Positions 52,293 to 61,023 of a DNA stretch of 64,000 nucleotides are shown here, piece by piece. Position 1 is the first letter of the stretch, and each line of letters begins with the position of its first letter. The notes under the pieces are model-generated. The model was not told the DNA's origin. It worked only from the letters and a program-made list of their open reading frames with translations, and searched no databases. Source of the DNA: Natronorubrum daqingense (lineage in GTDB: Archaea > Halobacteriota > Halobacteria > Halobacteriales > Natrialbaceae); assembly GCF_001971705.1 (NCBI RefSeq), contig NZ_CP019327.1, forward strand, positions 1,860,001 through 1,924,000, read 5' to 3'. Position numbers and translations under genes: made by a program.

Positions 52293-52997
52293 ATGATCGA
52301 ATTCGATTCCGTCTCCCACGCCTTCGACGACGTCTCCGTCCTCTCTGACGTCTCGCTGTCGATCGACGACGGGACGTTCGTCGTCCTCGCGGGAGCCAAC
52401 GGTAGCGGCAAGACGACGCTCCTACGTCACTGTAACGGCCTCCTGTCGCCGGGTTCGGGCACCGTGCTCGTCGACGGAACGCCCGTCGAAGACGACCTGA
52501 TCGGTGCCCGCTCGAGCGTCGGCATGGTCTTTCAACACCCGCGGGATCAGTTCGTCGCCGCGACGGTTGGCGCCGACGTCGCCTTCGGCCCCGAAAATCT
52601 CGGCCTCTCGCGCGAGGAGATCGACCGTCGGGTCGAGGGTGCACTCGAGGCGGTCAACTTGGCCGGGCGCGAAGACGACCTAATCGAGCACCTCTCGGGC
52701 GGCGAGCAATCCCGCGTCGCCATCGCGGGCGCACTCGCGATGAATCCGACCCACCTCGTCCTCGATGAGCCCTTCACCGGCCTCGACGCACCCGCCCGTC
52801 GATCCGTGCTCGCTCGCCTCGAGTCGCTCGTCGACGACGGGACGGGCGTCCTGCTCGCGACCCACGACCTGCGGGACGTGCGCGAGCTTGCCGACCGAAT
52901 CGTCGCCATGCGCGACGGCCGGGTCGTCGTGGACGGCCGCCCCGACGCTGCACTCGCGGAACTCGGCGCACTCGAAGTGCGCGTTCCCGATCACTGA
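52293..52997 (+). CDS. bioM: Energy-coupling factor ATPase of the biotin transporter
   Basis: A 234-residue ATPase: Walker A GANGSGKTT near residues 34-42, Q-loop VFQHPRDQFVA with the ECF-typical H-P-x-x-Q, signature LSGGEQSRVAIAGALA, Walker B HLVLDEPFTGLD and H-loop LLATHDLRDV. It is the compact ECF-A type without a C-terminal extension. The start ATG at 52293 follows a 15-base-period duplication (two copies of ACGAGAACGCAAT, 52267 and 52282). It lies 40 bases after bioY and 28 before bioN and should couple ATP hydrolysis to biotin uptake. Confidence 0.9.
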   Translation: MIEFDSVSHAFDDVSVLSDVSLSIDDGTFVVLAGANGSGKTTLLRHCNGLLSPGSGTVLVDGTPVEDDLIGARSSVGMVFQHPRDQFVAATVGADVAFGPENLGLSREEIDRRVEGALEAVNLAGREDDLIEHLSGGEQSRVAIAGALAMNPTHLVLDEPFTGLDAPARRSVLARLESLVDDGTGVLLATHDLRDVRELADRIVAMRDGRVVVDGRPDAALAELGALEVRVPDH

Positions 52998-53025
52998 GTT
53001 CCGCACGGTATCCGCACTCACACCG

Positions 53026-53730
53026 ATGCTCACCTACGACCCCGACGACACGTTCGCCCACCGACTCGATCCGCGGTCCAAACTGGCCGTCCAGATCGGA
53101 TTCGCAGCGACCGCGCTGGCCCACACCAGTCTGCGCGCGCTGCTCGCGCTTACCGTCGTGACGGGGGTCATTCTGCTCGTCGCTCGCGTCCCCGTCCTCG
53201 AGGCGCTCTCCGCCTATCGGTTCGCGCTGGTCTTTCTGGTACTCGCGCCCCTAGTCGCTGGCCTCACGCTCGGCCCACCGTGGTTCGATCTCGCAGACGC
53301 CAGCGACTCGGCTCGAGCGAGCTACCGGGTGCTCCTCATCTTGCTCGTCAGCGCCGCCTACATCCGTTCGACGCCGGTCCGAGCCTCTCGAGCGGCGATT
53401 CAACGCACGATCCCCGGAAAGGCGGGTCAGATACTCGGAATCGGCGTCTCGCTCGTCTTCCGATTTCTGCCGGTCATCCGAGGCGACCTCCGAACGATCC
53501 GCGACGCGATGGCGGCCCGACTCGGCGGGGAACGGCGCGTCGTCGACCGCGCCAGCACGCTCGGGATTCTGGGGCTCACGCGGGCGTTCGATCGCGCGGA
53601 CAGGCTCGCACTCGCCATGCAGGCGCGCTGTTTCGCCTGGAATCCGACGCTGCCAGCGCTCTCGTTTTCCCGAACGGACTACGTCGCCCTCGCGGTCGCC
53701 GTCGGATTCGGACTATCCGCGTTCATCTGA
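53026..53730 (+). CDS. bioN: Energy-coupling factor transmembrane protein of the biotin transporter
   Basis: A 234-residue protein of the CbiQ/EcfT family. It begins MLTYDPDDTFAHRLDPRSKL, the conserved start before the first helix, and has about five membrane helices. The cytoplasmic coupling region has DLRTIRDAMAARLGGERR (A-R-x-x-x-x motif) and LAMQARCF (second A-R motif), the two elements that grip the ATPase. Third gene of the bioYMN operon. The short distance to the MOSC gene, read in the other direction (2 bases between stops), marks the operon end. Confidence 0.9.
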   Translation: MLTYDPDDTFAHRLDPRSKLAVQIGFAATALAHTSLRALLALTVVTGVILLVARVPVLEALSAYRFALVFLVLAPLVAGLTLGPPWFDLADASDSARASYRVLLILLVSAAYIRSTPVRASRAAIQRTIPGKAGQILGIGVSLVFRFLPVIRGDLRTIRDAMAARLGGERRVVDRASTLGILGLTRAFDRADRLALAMQARCFAWNPTLPALSFSRTDYVALAVAVGFGLSAFI

Positions 53731-53732
53731 GG

Positions 53733-54224
53733 TCACTCGAGCAAAGAAATTTCCGCGCCAGCCCTGATGGTCCCGCCCTCGAGAACGTCGGCTCGAAGCC
53801 CACCGCGATGCGTCAGGGCGGCTTCCACCCCGTCTTCGGTGTGACGCTCGAGGAAGCCACACGGTTCACAGAGTCGATCACCCACGCAGACGACGTCTCC
53901 GACTCGGAATCGTTCGCCGACGAGGTGATTCAGCGGCGTCCCGCTGGTCTCGATGTTGCGTCGGTGGTCGCCGGGTGCGAGGTCGATGTCCGCTTCTCGT
54001 TCGATCGCCTCGAGGGCCTCCTGTTCGATCAGCGTGAGGTCGTAGCCGTCCGGTCGCTGCTCGTCCGCGCTCCAACTGACGAACGTTCCCGTCTCGATCT
54101 CGCTGAAGTACCGATCTCCGCGTAAGCCGCTGCGCTCGAGGGCTTCGACCTCGCGGCGCTCGCACATCTCGGCTTCGGCCTCCGGTGCGGTGAATATCCG
54201 TTCGACCGTCCCTGTCTCGTGCAT
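53733..54224 (-). CDS. MOSC domain protein
   Basis: A 163-residue single-domain MOSC protein, starting at ATG 54224 (MHETGTVERIFTA). Seen: LRGDRYFSEIETGTFVSWS, DLTLIEQEALEAI, NIETSGTPLNHLVGERFRVGD and the C-terminal CEPCGFLERHTEDG, with the conserved Cys that carries sulfur or ligates molybdenum. MOSC domains handle the sulfurated molybdenum cofactor or thiol transfer; many stand-alone versions (YiiM-like) reduce N-hydroxylated compounds. It is convergent with bioN. The longer frame upstream adds 14 residues. Confidence 0.85.
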   Translation of the reverse strand: MHETGTVERIFTAPEAEAEMCERREVEALERSGLRGDRYFSEIETGTFVSWSADEQRPDGYDLTLIEQEALEAIEREADIDLAPGDHRRNIETSGTPLNHLVGERFRVGDVVCVGDRLCEPCGFLERHTEDGVEAALTHRGGLRADVLEGGTIRAGAEISLLE

Positions 54225-54272
54225 AGGAGCCGTTGAACGTCGACCAACAAATACGTACGCCGCCACCGGAAC

Positions 54273-55820
54273 TCAGGCATCCCGAAGCGTTCCCGAGAGC
54301 ACCTTCGCGGCGACGAGCACCGGATCCCACGTCGTGTTGAACGGCGGCGCGTACGCGAGGTCGTAGTTCTCGAGGTCGAAGACGGTCGCGTCCTCCTCAA
54401 GCGCCCCGACGATGGCGTGACTGCGATGGACCGCGCCTTCGCCGTACTCGCTCACGAGACTCGCGCCGAGGACGCGCCCGGAGTCGCGATCGGCACACAG
54501 TGTGACGGTGACGGTGCCGCCCTCGGGGTAGTAGCCCGCGCGAGATTTCGCGTCGACGGTCTCCGTAACCGGGTCGAATCCGGCTGCTCGCGCATCGTCG
54601 TGATCCAGAATGCCGGTCCGGGCCGCCTCGAGGTCGAACGTCTTGACGGCGGCCGTTCCCGCGATGGTTCCACCGTCCGTCGGCGTTCCCGTCACGGTCT
54701 GGCCGACCGCGCGACCGTGACGATTCGCGGTGAGCGCCAGGGGGACGTACGCCGGCTCGCCGGTGACGGTGTGGGTCGCTTCGGCACAGTCACCCGCCGC
54801 GTAGACGTCGGCGACGTTCGTCTCGCAGTAGGCGTCCGTCGCGATCGCCCCCGTCTCGCCGCACTCGATCCCGGCCGCCTCGGCGAGTGCGGTCCGTGGC
54901 GTTACACCGGTCCCGACCAATACCATGTCGACGGAGACTGACTCGTCGTCCGTGACGACGGAATCGACCTCCCCCGTGCCGTCTTCACCGTCGCCGCCAC
55001 CGTTACCGTCACCGTCACGGCCACCGCCGCCGCCACCGTTACCGTCACCGTCACGGCCACCGCCACCGCCACCGTTACCGTCACGGCCACCGCCACCGTC
55101 ATCGCCAGCCAGTTCGCGAACGTCGCTCTCGAGGTGAACCACAACGTCTTGTTCTCGAAGGTGCGTCGCCACCTTCTCGCTCGTCTGCTCGCTAAATTGG
55201 GTCAGCACACGCTCGCCGCGCTGAAAGAGGTGGACCTCGAACTCGTGTTCGGCCAACGCCTCGGCCATCTCGAGGCCGATGTACCCACCGCCGACGATGC
55301 CGACGGGGCCGGTACAGTCCTCGAGATACTGACAGGCCGGGCCGCGATCTGGTTGGGAAAACGATTCGCCGTCGCGGGCGCGAGCGACGTACTCACGCAG
55401 TTCCTTGCCGTCGCTCATCGACCCGAGCGTGTAGACGCCTTCGCGCTCGGTGCCTTCGATATCCGGCATCACTGGCTCTGCACCGGTCGCCAGCAACAGG
55501 TGATCGTACGACTGAACGACCGTCTTCGACTCAGATTCGGCCGTAACCGTTCGCTCGTCCGGATCGATCGAGACAACCTCGTGGCCCGTCCGTAAGTCGA
55601 TACCTCGCTGCTCTCTGAACTCCTCGGGCGTCACCGAGACGAGCGACTCGAGCGATTGAATTTCCCCTTTGACGTAGTAGGGCAATCCGCACGCGCCGTA
55701 GGAGACCCACTCACCCTTTTCGAAGACGACGACCGCGAGGTCTGGGTCGTCTCGTTTGGCCTTGCTCGCCGCGGACATCCCAGCTGCGTCGCCGCCGACG
55801 ACGACGAACGTTTCCGTCAT
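54273..55820 (-). CDS. CoA-disulfide reductase/NADH oxidase-like flavoprotein with a Gly-Asp repeat insert
   Basis: A 515-residue FAD- and NAD(P)-dependent pyridine nucleotide-disulfide oxidoreductase. FAD motif VVVGGDAAGMSAASKA (6-21); single redox Cys44 in YGACGLPYY; ATGAEP loop near 116; NAD motif GIVGGGYIGLEMAEAL near 180; second FAD motif DVYAAGDCAE near 340; C-terminal dimerisation domain (GYYPEGGTVTVTLCADRD). This single-Cys pattern is that of CoA-disulfide reductase, NADH peroxidase and NADH oxidase. Between about residues 242 and 274 lies a repeat of GGGGGGRDGDGN inserted within the NAD-binding region. Likely cytosolic redox or thiol homeostasis. Confidence 0.85.
   Translation of the reverse strand: MTETFVVVGGDAAGMSAASKAKRDDPDLAVVVFEKGEWVSYGACGLPYYVKGEIQSLESLVSVTPEEFREQRGIDLRTGHEVVSIDPDERTVTAESESKTVVQSYDHLLLATGAEPVMPDIEGTEREGVYTLGSMSDGKELREYVARARDGESFSQPDRGPACQYLEDCTGPVGIVGGGYIGLEMAEALAEHEFEVHLFQRGERVLTQFSEQTSEKVATHLREQDVVVHLESDVRELAGDDGGGGRDGNGGGGGGRDGDGNGGGGGGRDGDGNGGGDGEDGTGEVDSVVTDDESVSVDMVLVGTGVTPRTALAEAAGIECGETGAIATDAYCETNVADVYAAGDCAEATHTVTGEPAYVPLALTANRHGRAVGQTVTGTPTDGGTIAGTAAVKTFDLEAARTGILDHDDARAAGFDPVTETVDAKSRAGYYPEGGTVTVTLCADRDSGRVLGASLVSEYGEGAVHRSHAIVGALEEDATVFDLENYDLAYAPPFNTTWDPVLVAAKVLSGTLRDA
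55000..55098. repeat. 36-bp tandem repeat coding for the Gly-Asp insert
   Basis: Three units starting CCGTTACCGTCACC at 55000, 55036 and 55072; the third lacks six bases. Units encode 12 residues each (GGGGGG, then RDGDGN). All changes preserve the reading frame, so repeat number could vary without inactivating the enzyme. Confidence 0.85.
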
Positions 55821-55996
55821 CGGACCACCGTGGCGACTCGTTCGCGATCGGTCGCGTCGCGACAGCGCTCGTTCATAGTCGGCCACTTCGAGTCGAAGCG
55901 GCGTAAATGGTTCCCGTCCGTCGTCAGCGGATAGTGGCCGAGGTCGAGACGACCACCAACGACCAGACGAATACCATCCAGTTCTTCGCTGGGTGC

Positions 55997-58435
55997 TCAC
56001 TCGGTCGTGTTCGAGGGCAGCGTCACGAAGAACGTCGACCCGACTCCGGGCGCTGATTCGACCCAGATGTCCCCGCCGTGATTATCGACGATCTTCTGAC
56101 ACAACGAGAGCCCGATTCCGGTTCCCGGGTACTCGTCGTTCTGATGGAGTCGTCTGAACACTTCGAAGATCCGGTCGGTCTGCTCGGACTCGATTCCGAT
56201 TCCGTTGTCGCTAATCGCGATCTCCCACCATCCCGAGCGCTGAGTCGCCGTGATATCCACCCTCGATTCGCCGTCCCCGCTGTACTTGATCGCGTTCGAA
56301 ACGAGGTTCTGGAACAGTTGCTCGAGTTGCTCGCGATCACCTTCTACGAGCGGCAACGGGTCGACGGTGATCCTCGCCTCGCGATCGTGAATCTGGACCC
56401 GGAGGTCGTTGAGCGCCCGTTCGACGACGGCGTTACAGTCGACTGTCTCGAACGATCCCTCCGCCTGTTCGACCCGCGAAAATGCGAGCAGATCGTCCAC
56501 CATCGCCCGCATTCGATCGGCACCGTCGACCGCGAATCCGATGAACTCGTGGGCGTCCTCGTCGAGTTCGTCACCGTAGCGATTCTCGAGCAACTGCAGG
56601 TAACTCGAGATCATTCGCAACGGCTCTCGAAGGTCGTGTGAGGCCGCGTACGCGAACTGTTTCAATCGATCGTTCGATCGTTTGAGTTGTTCGACCGTTC
56701 GCTCGAGGTTTCGTTCGTACTGTTGTCGTTCGAGTTCGTCCGTCACCCACTGGCCCATCAAGTGATGAAACGTCCGCTCGGACTCTGTGAAGTCACTAGT
56801 GCGAGGTTCACTCGAGGCGAACCAGAACGTTCTGTCCGGCTCACCCTCGAGGTCGAGGTGCGTTCCGAGATACGCCTGCATATCGAAGCGGTCGTAAGTC
56901 AGCGTATCCGCGAACCCGTGCTCGACCGGGTCGACGACCGCACACGTCTCCTCGACGGACGCCGTCTTACGACAGTACGTTTCCGAAAGCGGGAGCTGCG
57001 CCCCGGAGACGATTCTCTCGTGGCCCCCGTTCGTGACCTCCACCTCGAGTCGATCCGAATTCCGATCGATAGTCGCGATTCCCGCAAACTCCATGTCAAA
57101 TCGGTCGCAGCCGAGTTCGAACATCGACTGTACCTTCTCGTCGAACGTCTGTTCCGTGTCAGCCGCGATTTCGTACAGTGTCCGCTGTGCCCGCTCACGA
57201 TCCTCGCGCTCGAGTTCGGTCGTGATCCACTCGCCCATCAACTCCAGGAACGTCACCTCGTCCTCGCCAAACGAGTGCTCGCGGGGCGACGTCGACGCGA
57301 AGCAAAGGGTTCCGTACGGCGTCCCGCGAACGTCTATCTGCGTTCCGATGTAACAATCCAGTCCGTACGTTTCGTACGCCAGGTCGTCGTTCCACCCCTC
57401 GGCCGGCACGTCGATAGTACAGATCGGATCGGGGGAGTCGATGACTACCTGGCAATAGGAACGCTCGAGCGCGTCTCGAGACCCCTGCTGGATATGTTCG
57501 TGAGAACCGCGTGCGTGAAGGATTTCGAACTCGTCGTCGTGGATCCGGGCGAAAAAACCGATCTCGACGCCGAATCGCTTACAGCCAAGTTCGAGGAACT
57601 GTTCGACGGTTTCCGCGAACGATTTCGTGTCGTTCGCAGTCGCCTCGTAGAGTTCCCGTAGATACCGTTTGTGCGATCGGAGCTCCGATTTCGTCTCGGT
57701 CCGTTCCGCGGCCGTCTCGAGCATCTGATCGACGGCAGTCTCGTCTTCGTCGGTGTCGGGTGGCTCGTAGTAGACGTTCTCGGAAACGCCGTCCTCGAGA
57801 GTGATGTATGGGTGCGTCTCGAGGACGTCCTCGACGACCGCATCCGAAAACTCGTCGCGGTTGTACTGGCACAACACGGTGTACTCCTCGTTCCGATAGA
57901 GCGGGTTGAGCAACGCCTCGTACTCGACCAGCGCCTCGTCACTCGCCCGTTCACCCACTGCCCACGTCATCTCCGCGGTTGCCCGCAGACCCGTAAATCC
58001 GTCCGCCTTCGATTCCGCGAGCGTCTCCTCCCAGAACTCGAGCATCGCCTCCGGATCGAACTCACCGTCCTGACTGTACATCTCGGCCGGCGTGAGCAGG
58101 GACAACGATCCGCTCTCGAGGGCGTCGTCCACGTCGATGCCATTGGATCGCATCGCCGTGAGGACGTCTCCCCTCGAATTGTCGTCTGCGACGTACAGAC
58201 ACCGTTCGCCTCGCTCGAGTCCCTGACGAACGAACGACGCTGCCAGCGCCAACTGGTCGACACCGTCGTCGTTGTCGTAGATGAATGCGTAGTGATCGGT
58301 CGAGCGGGCGTGATCGTGCCCACAGGCGAACTCGAGATCGTCGTAATCGTCGTGATCCAGATCGGTCGTTCCTGGGTTCGTCGGGGGAGAGCGACCGGTC
58401 TTAGCACCGTTCTCTCGCCCGACGTGGTCACTCAT
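55997..58435 (-). CDS. MEDS-GAF-GAF sensor histidine kinase (soluble)
   Basis: An 812-residue kinase with no membrane helix. Residues about 45-225 form a MEDS domain (HYAFIYDNDDGVDQLALAA, then YTVLCQYNRDEFSD), a ligand sensor known from methanogen and methylotroph regulators. Two GAF domains follow at about 265-405 and 425-565, and share ELGC-RF near each start. HisKA has His600 in ASHDLREPLRM; the HATPase domain has LVSNAIKYSGDG (N box), DNGIGIE (G1), and GTGIGLSLCQKIV (G2). It should phosphorylate an unlinked response regulator; no receiver gene is nearby. The signal is unknown; cytosolic small molecules, redox or light through GAF cofactors are possible. Confidence 0.9.
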   Translation of the reverse strand: MSDHVGRENGAKTGRSPPTNPGTTDLDHDDYDDLEFACGHDHARSTDHYAFIYDNDDGVDQLALAASFVRQGLERGERCLYVADDNSRGDVLTAMRSNGIDVDDALESGSLSLLTPAEMYSQDGEFDPEAMLEFWEETLAESKADGFTGLRATAEMTWAVGERASDEALVEYEALLNPLYRNEEYTVLCQYNRDEFSDAVVEDVLETHPYITLEDGVSENVYYEPPDTDEDETAVDQMLETAAERTETKSELRSHKRYLRELYEATANDTKSFAETVEQFLELGCKRFGVEIGFFARIHDDEFEILHARGSHEHIQQGSRDALERSYCQVVIDSPDPICTIDVPAEGWNDDLAYETYGLDCYIGTQIDVRGTPYGTLCFASTSPREHSFGEDEVTFLELMGEWITTELEREDRERAQRTLYEIAADTEQTFDEKVQSMFELGCDRFDMEFAGIATIDRNSDRLEVEVTNGGHERIVSGAQLPLSETYCRKTASVEETCAVVDPVEHGFADTLTYDRFDMQAYLGTHLDLEGEPDRTFWFASSEPRTSDFTESERTFHHLMGQWVTDELERQQYERNLERTVEQLKRSNDRLKQFAYAASHDLREPLRMISSYLQLLENRYGDELDEDAHEFIGFAVDGADRMRAMVDDLLAFSRVEQAEGSFETVDCNAVVERALNDLRVQIHDREARITVDPLPLVEGDREQLEQLFQNLVSNAIKYSGDGESRVDITATQRSGWWEIAISDNGIGIESEQTDRIFEVFRRLHQNDEYPGTGIGLSLCQKIVDNHGGDIWVESAPGVGSTFFVTLPSNTTE

Positions 58436-59062
58436 TTGAGGAACCTATTCGACCCGGCCACATAACCATAACACCATAGATAAATGGTGTGATAAAATGC
58501 TAATACTCGATCGAAGATCATTCGACTCCTCGAGTGGTCGCTCGACGGAGTACGCCGTCTCGACACCAAACGGGAGCGAGTCGAATCGATGAGGTCTCGG
58601 TTCAGACGGTGCTAACATGCACTCGAGGGGGCCCAGTACCGAACTCGTACAGCCAGTCACTCGATCGATTCGGCGATGATGAAATTGTAAACGACGGGTG
58701 ATGCGATGCTGTCCCCCGATTCAAATTCGTTAAACCGTTCTTCCGGCCCGCGTACTGGTTCCCTGAAAGAACGTCGGTGGAGGGATTGTGAACGACGTCC
58801 ACTTCGCTCGCGTTGCTCGCTCGTGGTCTAATCCCACCAGAACCCACTCAAATCCCACCAGAACGCACTTCCGGCTCACGTGTTTGTTCGCCAGAAGGAA
58901 GCCGGTGGAGGGGATTGTGAACCACGGTCGGTGCAAACTCCTCCCTGATTCAAATCCCTCGACGGCCGGTGCTGCTCACGTAGTGTTCGCAGCAACAAGC
59001 CGGTGGAGGGACATTAACGATAGGTTCAATGTCCCACTTATTAAAGATAGCTTATCCCCGAT
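58436..59062. other. Non-coding junction region upstream of the integrase, 627 bases
   Basis: No gene is supported. The left part (58436-58690) is the promoter side of the histidine kinase gene. From about 58710 the DNA contains three copies of a CGGTGGAGGG element and two patches (near 58718 and 58948) containing GATTCAAAT followed by sequence resembling a tRNA 3' half. TTATTAAA at about 59039-59046 lies 20 bases before the integrase ATG and is its likely TATA box. Confidence 0.6.
58775..59019. repeat. Three direct copies of CGGTGGAGGG element (candidate integrase att or arm sites)
   Basis: Copies start at 58775, 58903 and 59001. The first two continue as GATTGTGAAC; each is preceded by a related G/C/T-rich stretch (CCGGCCCGCGT, CCGGCTCACGT, GCTGCTCACGT) about 30 bases upstream. 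The reverse complement, with TTCAC or TTCAA before CCCTCCACCGGC, resembles the T arm and acceptor end of a tRNA, the usual target of tyrosine integrases. Confidence 0.55.
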
Positions 59063-60307
59063 ATGCCAGACATACGAAAACAAATCACAAGCCTGCAGGA
59101 CAGAATTGAGAGATCTAATGACATTAGCGAGAAGGATAAACAACTCCTCCTCGCATTCAGCGACGAAATAGACCTCCTCAAATCCAAGTATTCCGATCAC
59201 CGTCACAACAAACTGCTTCGCCACTGTACCATTATGGCTGAAGAGGTGGGCGGGCTCTCCGAGGCACTCGAAGACCCGGGAGCTGCCAAAGGTCTCGTCC
59301 GTTGGATCCACCGAAACTACAACAACGAGTACACGAATCACGACTATCGGACGGCACTTCGTGTCTTTGGCCAGCGAGTCACTGAGGGAGAAGACTATCC
59401 ACCAGGTATCGAATGGATTCCGTCTGGTACATCTAGCAGCCACGATCCCGTCCCCGACCCGGCGGATATGCTCGAGTGGGAAACAGACATTTTGCCGATG
59501 GTCGACGCAACGAGAAACTCGCGTGATGCAGCGCTTATTACTGTCGCGTTCGATGCTGGGCCGCGAGCCGACGAACTGCGGACTCTTTCTATTGGAGATA
59601 TCAGCGACACCGAACACGGACTCCGAATATGGGTCGACGGCAAGACCGGCCAGCGATCGGTCGATCTCATTCCCAGCGTTCCGTATCTCAAGCGGTGGCT
59701 CAGTGACCATCCGGCATCGGACGACAGCACGGCACCCCTCTGGTCGAAGCTGAACAGTCCAGAGGGAATCAGCTATCGGCAGTTCCTGAACTGTCTCAAG
59801 GACGCCGCGAAACGAGCCGGCGTCACTAAATCGGTCACACCGACCAATCTGCGAAAGTCCAACGCGACCTACCTCGCTCGAAAGGGGATGAATCAGGCCT
59901 TCATCGAAGATCGCCAAGGACGCAAACGTGGGAGCGATGCGACCGCTCACTACGTCGCCCGGTTTGGGACCGATAGCGAAGCCGAGTACGCCCGACTCCA
60001 CGGTCTCGAAGTCGAGGAAGAAGAACCCGAGCCGATCGGTCCAGTCAAGTGCCCCCGCTGTAGCAAGGAAACCCCTCGTCACGAAAGTTCCTGTGTCTGG
60101 TGCAACCAGGTCCTCGAATACGATGCGATCGACTCTATCGAGGACGCACAACGGGATATCAGAGATGTCGTCCTGCAGTTCGCTCGCGATGACCCCGAAA
60201 TCCTCACTGACTTCCAGCGAAATCGAGAGTTGATGGATCTCTTCGAAAGTAACCCCGATCTCTACGAAGAAGCCCAGGAGTTCGTCGAGAGTCTGCCCGA
60301 CGAATAG
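59063..60307 (+). CDS. Tyrosine recombinase/integrase with C-terminal zinc finger
   Basis: A 414-residue site-specific recombinase. The N-terminal SAM-like DNA-binding part is about 60-130. Catalytic residues: Arg168 in AGPRADELRTLSIGDI, Lys194 in GKTGQR, Arg264 in TPTNLRKSNATYLARKG, and nucleophile Tyr297 in TAHYVARF. The His of the usual H-x-x-R is replaced by Thr (T261), and the late His/Trp is replaced within GRKRGSD; this variation occurs in haloarchaeal provirus integrases. A zinc finger CPRC...CVWC (Cys330, Cys333, Cys344, Cys347) and an acidic helical tail follow. It probably inserted the element that continues to the right. Its codon use is less GC-biased than the genes to the left. 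Confidence 0.88.
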   Translation: MPDIRKQITSLQDRIERSNDISEKDKQLLLAFSDEIDLLKSKYSDHRHNKLLRHCTIMAEEVGGLSEALEDPGAAKGLVRWIHRNYNNEYTNHDYRTALRVFGQRVTEGEDYPPGIEWIPSGTSSSHDPVPDPADMLEWETDILPMVDATRNSRDAALITVAFDAGPRADELRTLSIGDISDTEHGLRIWVDGKTGQRSVDLIPSVPYLKRWLSDHPASDDSTAPLWSKLNSPEGISYRQFLNCLKDAAKRAGVTKSVTPTNLRKSNATYLARKGMNQAFIEDRQGRKRGSDATAHYVARFGTDSEAEYARLHGLEVEEEEPEPIGPVKCPRCSKETPRHESSCVWCNQVLEYDAIDSIEDAQRDIRDVVLQFARDDPEILTDFQRNRELMDLFESNPDLYEEAQEFVESLPDE

Positions 60308-60309
60308 CG

Positions 60310-60492
60310 TCATTCGAGTTCTCGTTTGATCCGGTCCAGTTCCGCCTGTACCTGATCGATCGCGTCGACGTTCCCACTGTTCGCAAGGACCGTCAGGGCG
60401 TACGCGCGTGACTCGGAATCTCCGTATGCGAGGAGCCGGCTCAGTAGTTCAGTATTCGATTCCGCATAGCGGCTGATCTCAGCGCCGCTCAT
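60310..60492 (-). CDS. Small integrase-linked protein (60 aa)
   Basis: Reads MSGAEISRYAESNTELLSRLL, AYGDSESRAYALTVLANSG, AIDQVQAELDRIKRELE: two short helices and a C-terminal coiled segment with heptad-like spacing. It is encoded opposite to the integrase, with only two bases between the stop codons. A 26-codon gene overlaps its start (ATGA). This pattern suggests an accessory or regulatory protein of the mobile element, but I cannot name the family. The Glu/Ala-rich helices could mediate oligomerisation. Confidence 0.65.
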   Translation of the reverse strand: MSGAEISRYAESNTELLSRLLAYGDSESRAYALTVLANSGNVDAIDQVQAELDRIKRELE

Positions 60493-60569
60493 CGAATCAC
60501 CGTGATTTCAGCGTATTCGGTTGGCATTCGGTGCTGCATTTCGTGAATGCGAGTTGTGGTCAGTAGCAT
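60489..60569 (-). CDS. Micro-ORF (26 aa) overlapping the 60-residue gene
   Basis: ATG at 60569 opens MLLTTTRIHEMQHRMPTEYA, six more residues and a TGA that overlaps the ATG of the next gene (ATGA). Overlap by four bases is the typical translational-coupling arrangement. The peptide is basic with two His and two Met. It might be a leader peptide or a small regulator; a chance open frame is also possible. Confidence 0.4.
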   Translation of the reverse strand: MLLTTTRIHEMQHRMPTEYAEITVIR

Positions 60570-61023
60570 TCTGATGATATCTGGTCGTCTGGAGGAACCC
60601 GGTTGATCTCAATCGGGATTGCCGTGTGAGAGTCTTGCCAGTCACTAGTTGGGTAGTGATACTCTCGACCCGATCGAATCATGGTTGCCGATCAGAGCTT
60701 CCAACTCCGGACCAACCGCGTTCGACGCTGTCTATCTGCAACTCAATGTTGCAGTTTTCTACAGATAGAACGACTCAGACGGATGTATTAAATTTTCACT
60801 TCTTGTGAGGGGGTCTTAAGTTCTCACTTCTTTTGAGTATCTTCAGCTGACTTCCCGCAAAGGAGCTTCAAAAGCTTGTCACCAATGTAATTTAGTTGTC
60901 TGTTTGGGTGGTATATATACCTCTCCGATGCCCTAAATGATAAATTGCTGATTATATAGATTCGAAAATCAACTCAAAGAGCTAGAAAGATGCTATGGCG
61001 CATACCATCGCTCCGTAATTAAC
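60570..61023. promoter_or_regulatory. AT-rich regulatory-looking region with nested inverted and direct repeats
   Basis: CTATCTG (60732-60738) and CAGATAG (60762-60768) face each other around a hairpin CTGCAAC (60736-60742), loop TCAAT, GTTGCAG (60748-60754). Then TCACTTCTTGTGAG (60796-60809) recurs as TCACTTCTTTTGAG (60824-60837). TATATATA-like sequence lies at 60912-60919. The region could contain element promoters, operators or an origin. No gene is supported. Confidence 0.5.

Noticed and set aside
58940..58980. A tRNA gene, from GATTCAAATCCCTC and an acceptor-like 3' end
   Set aside because: No 5' acceptor strand, D arm or anticodon arm precedes it, and the T stem 5' side does not pair; only a 3' remnant is plausible.
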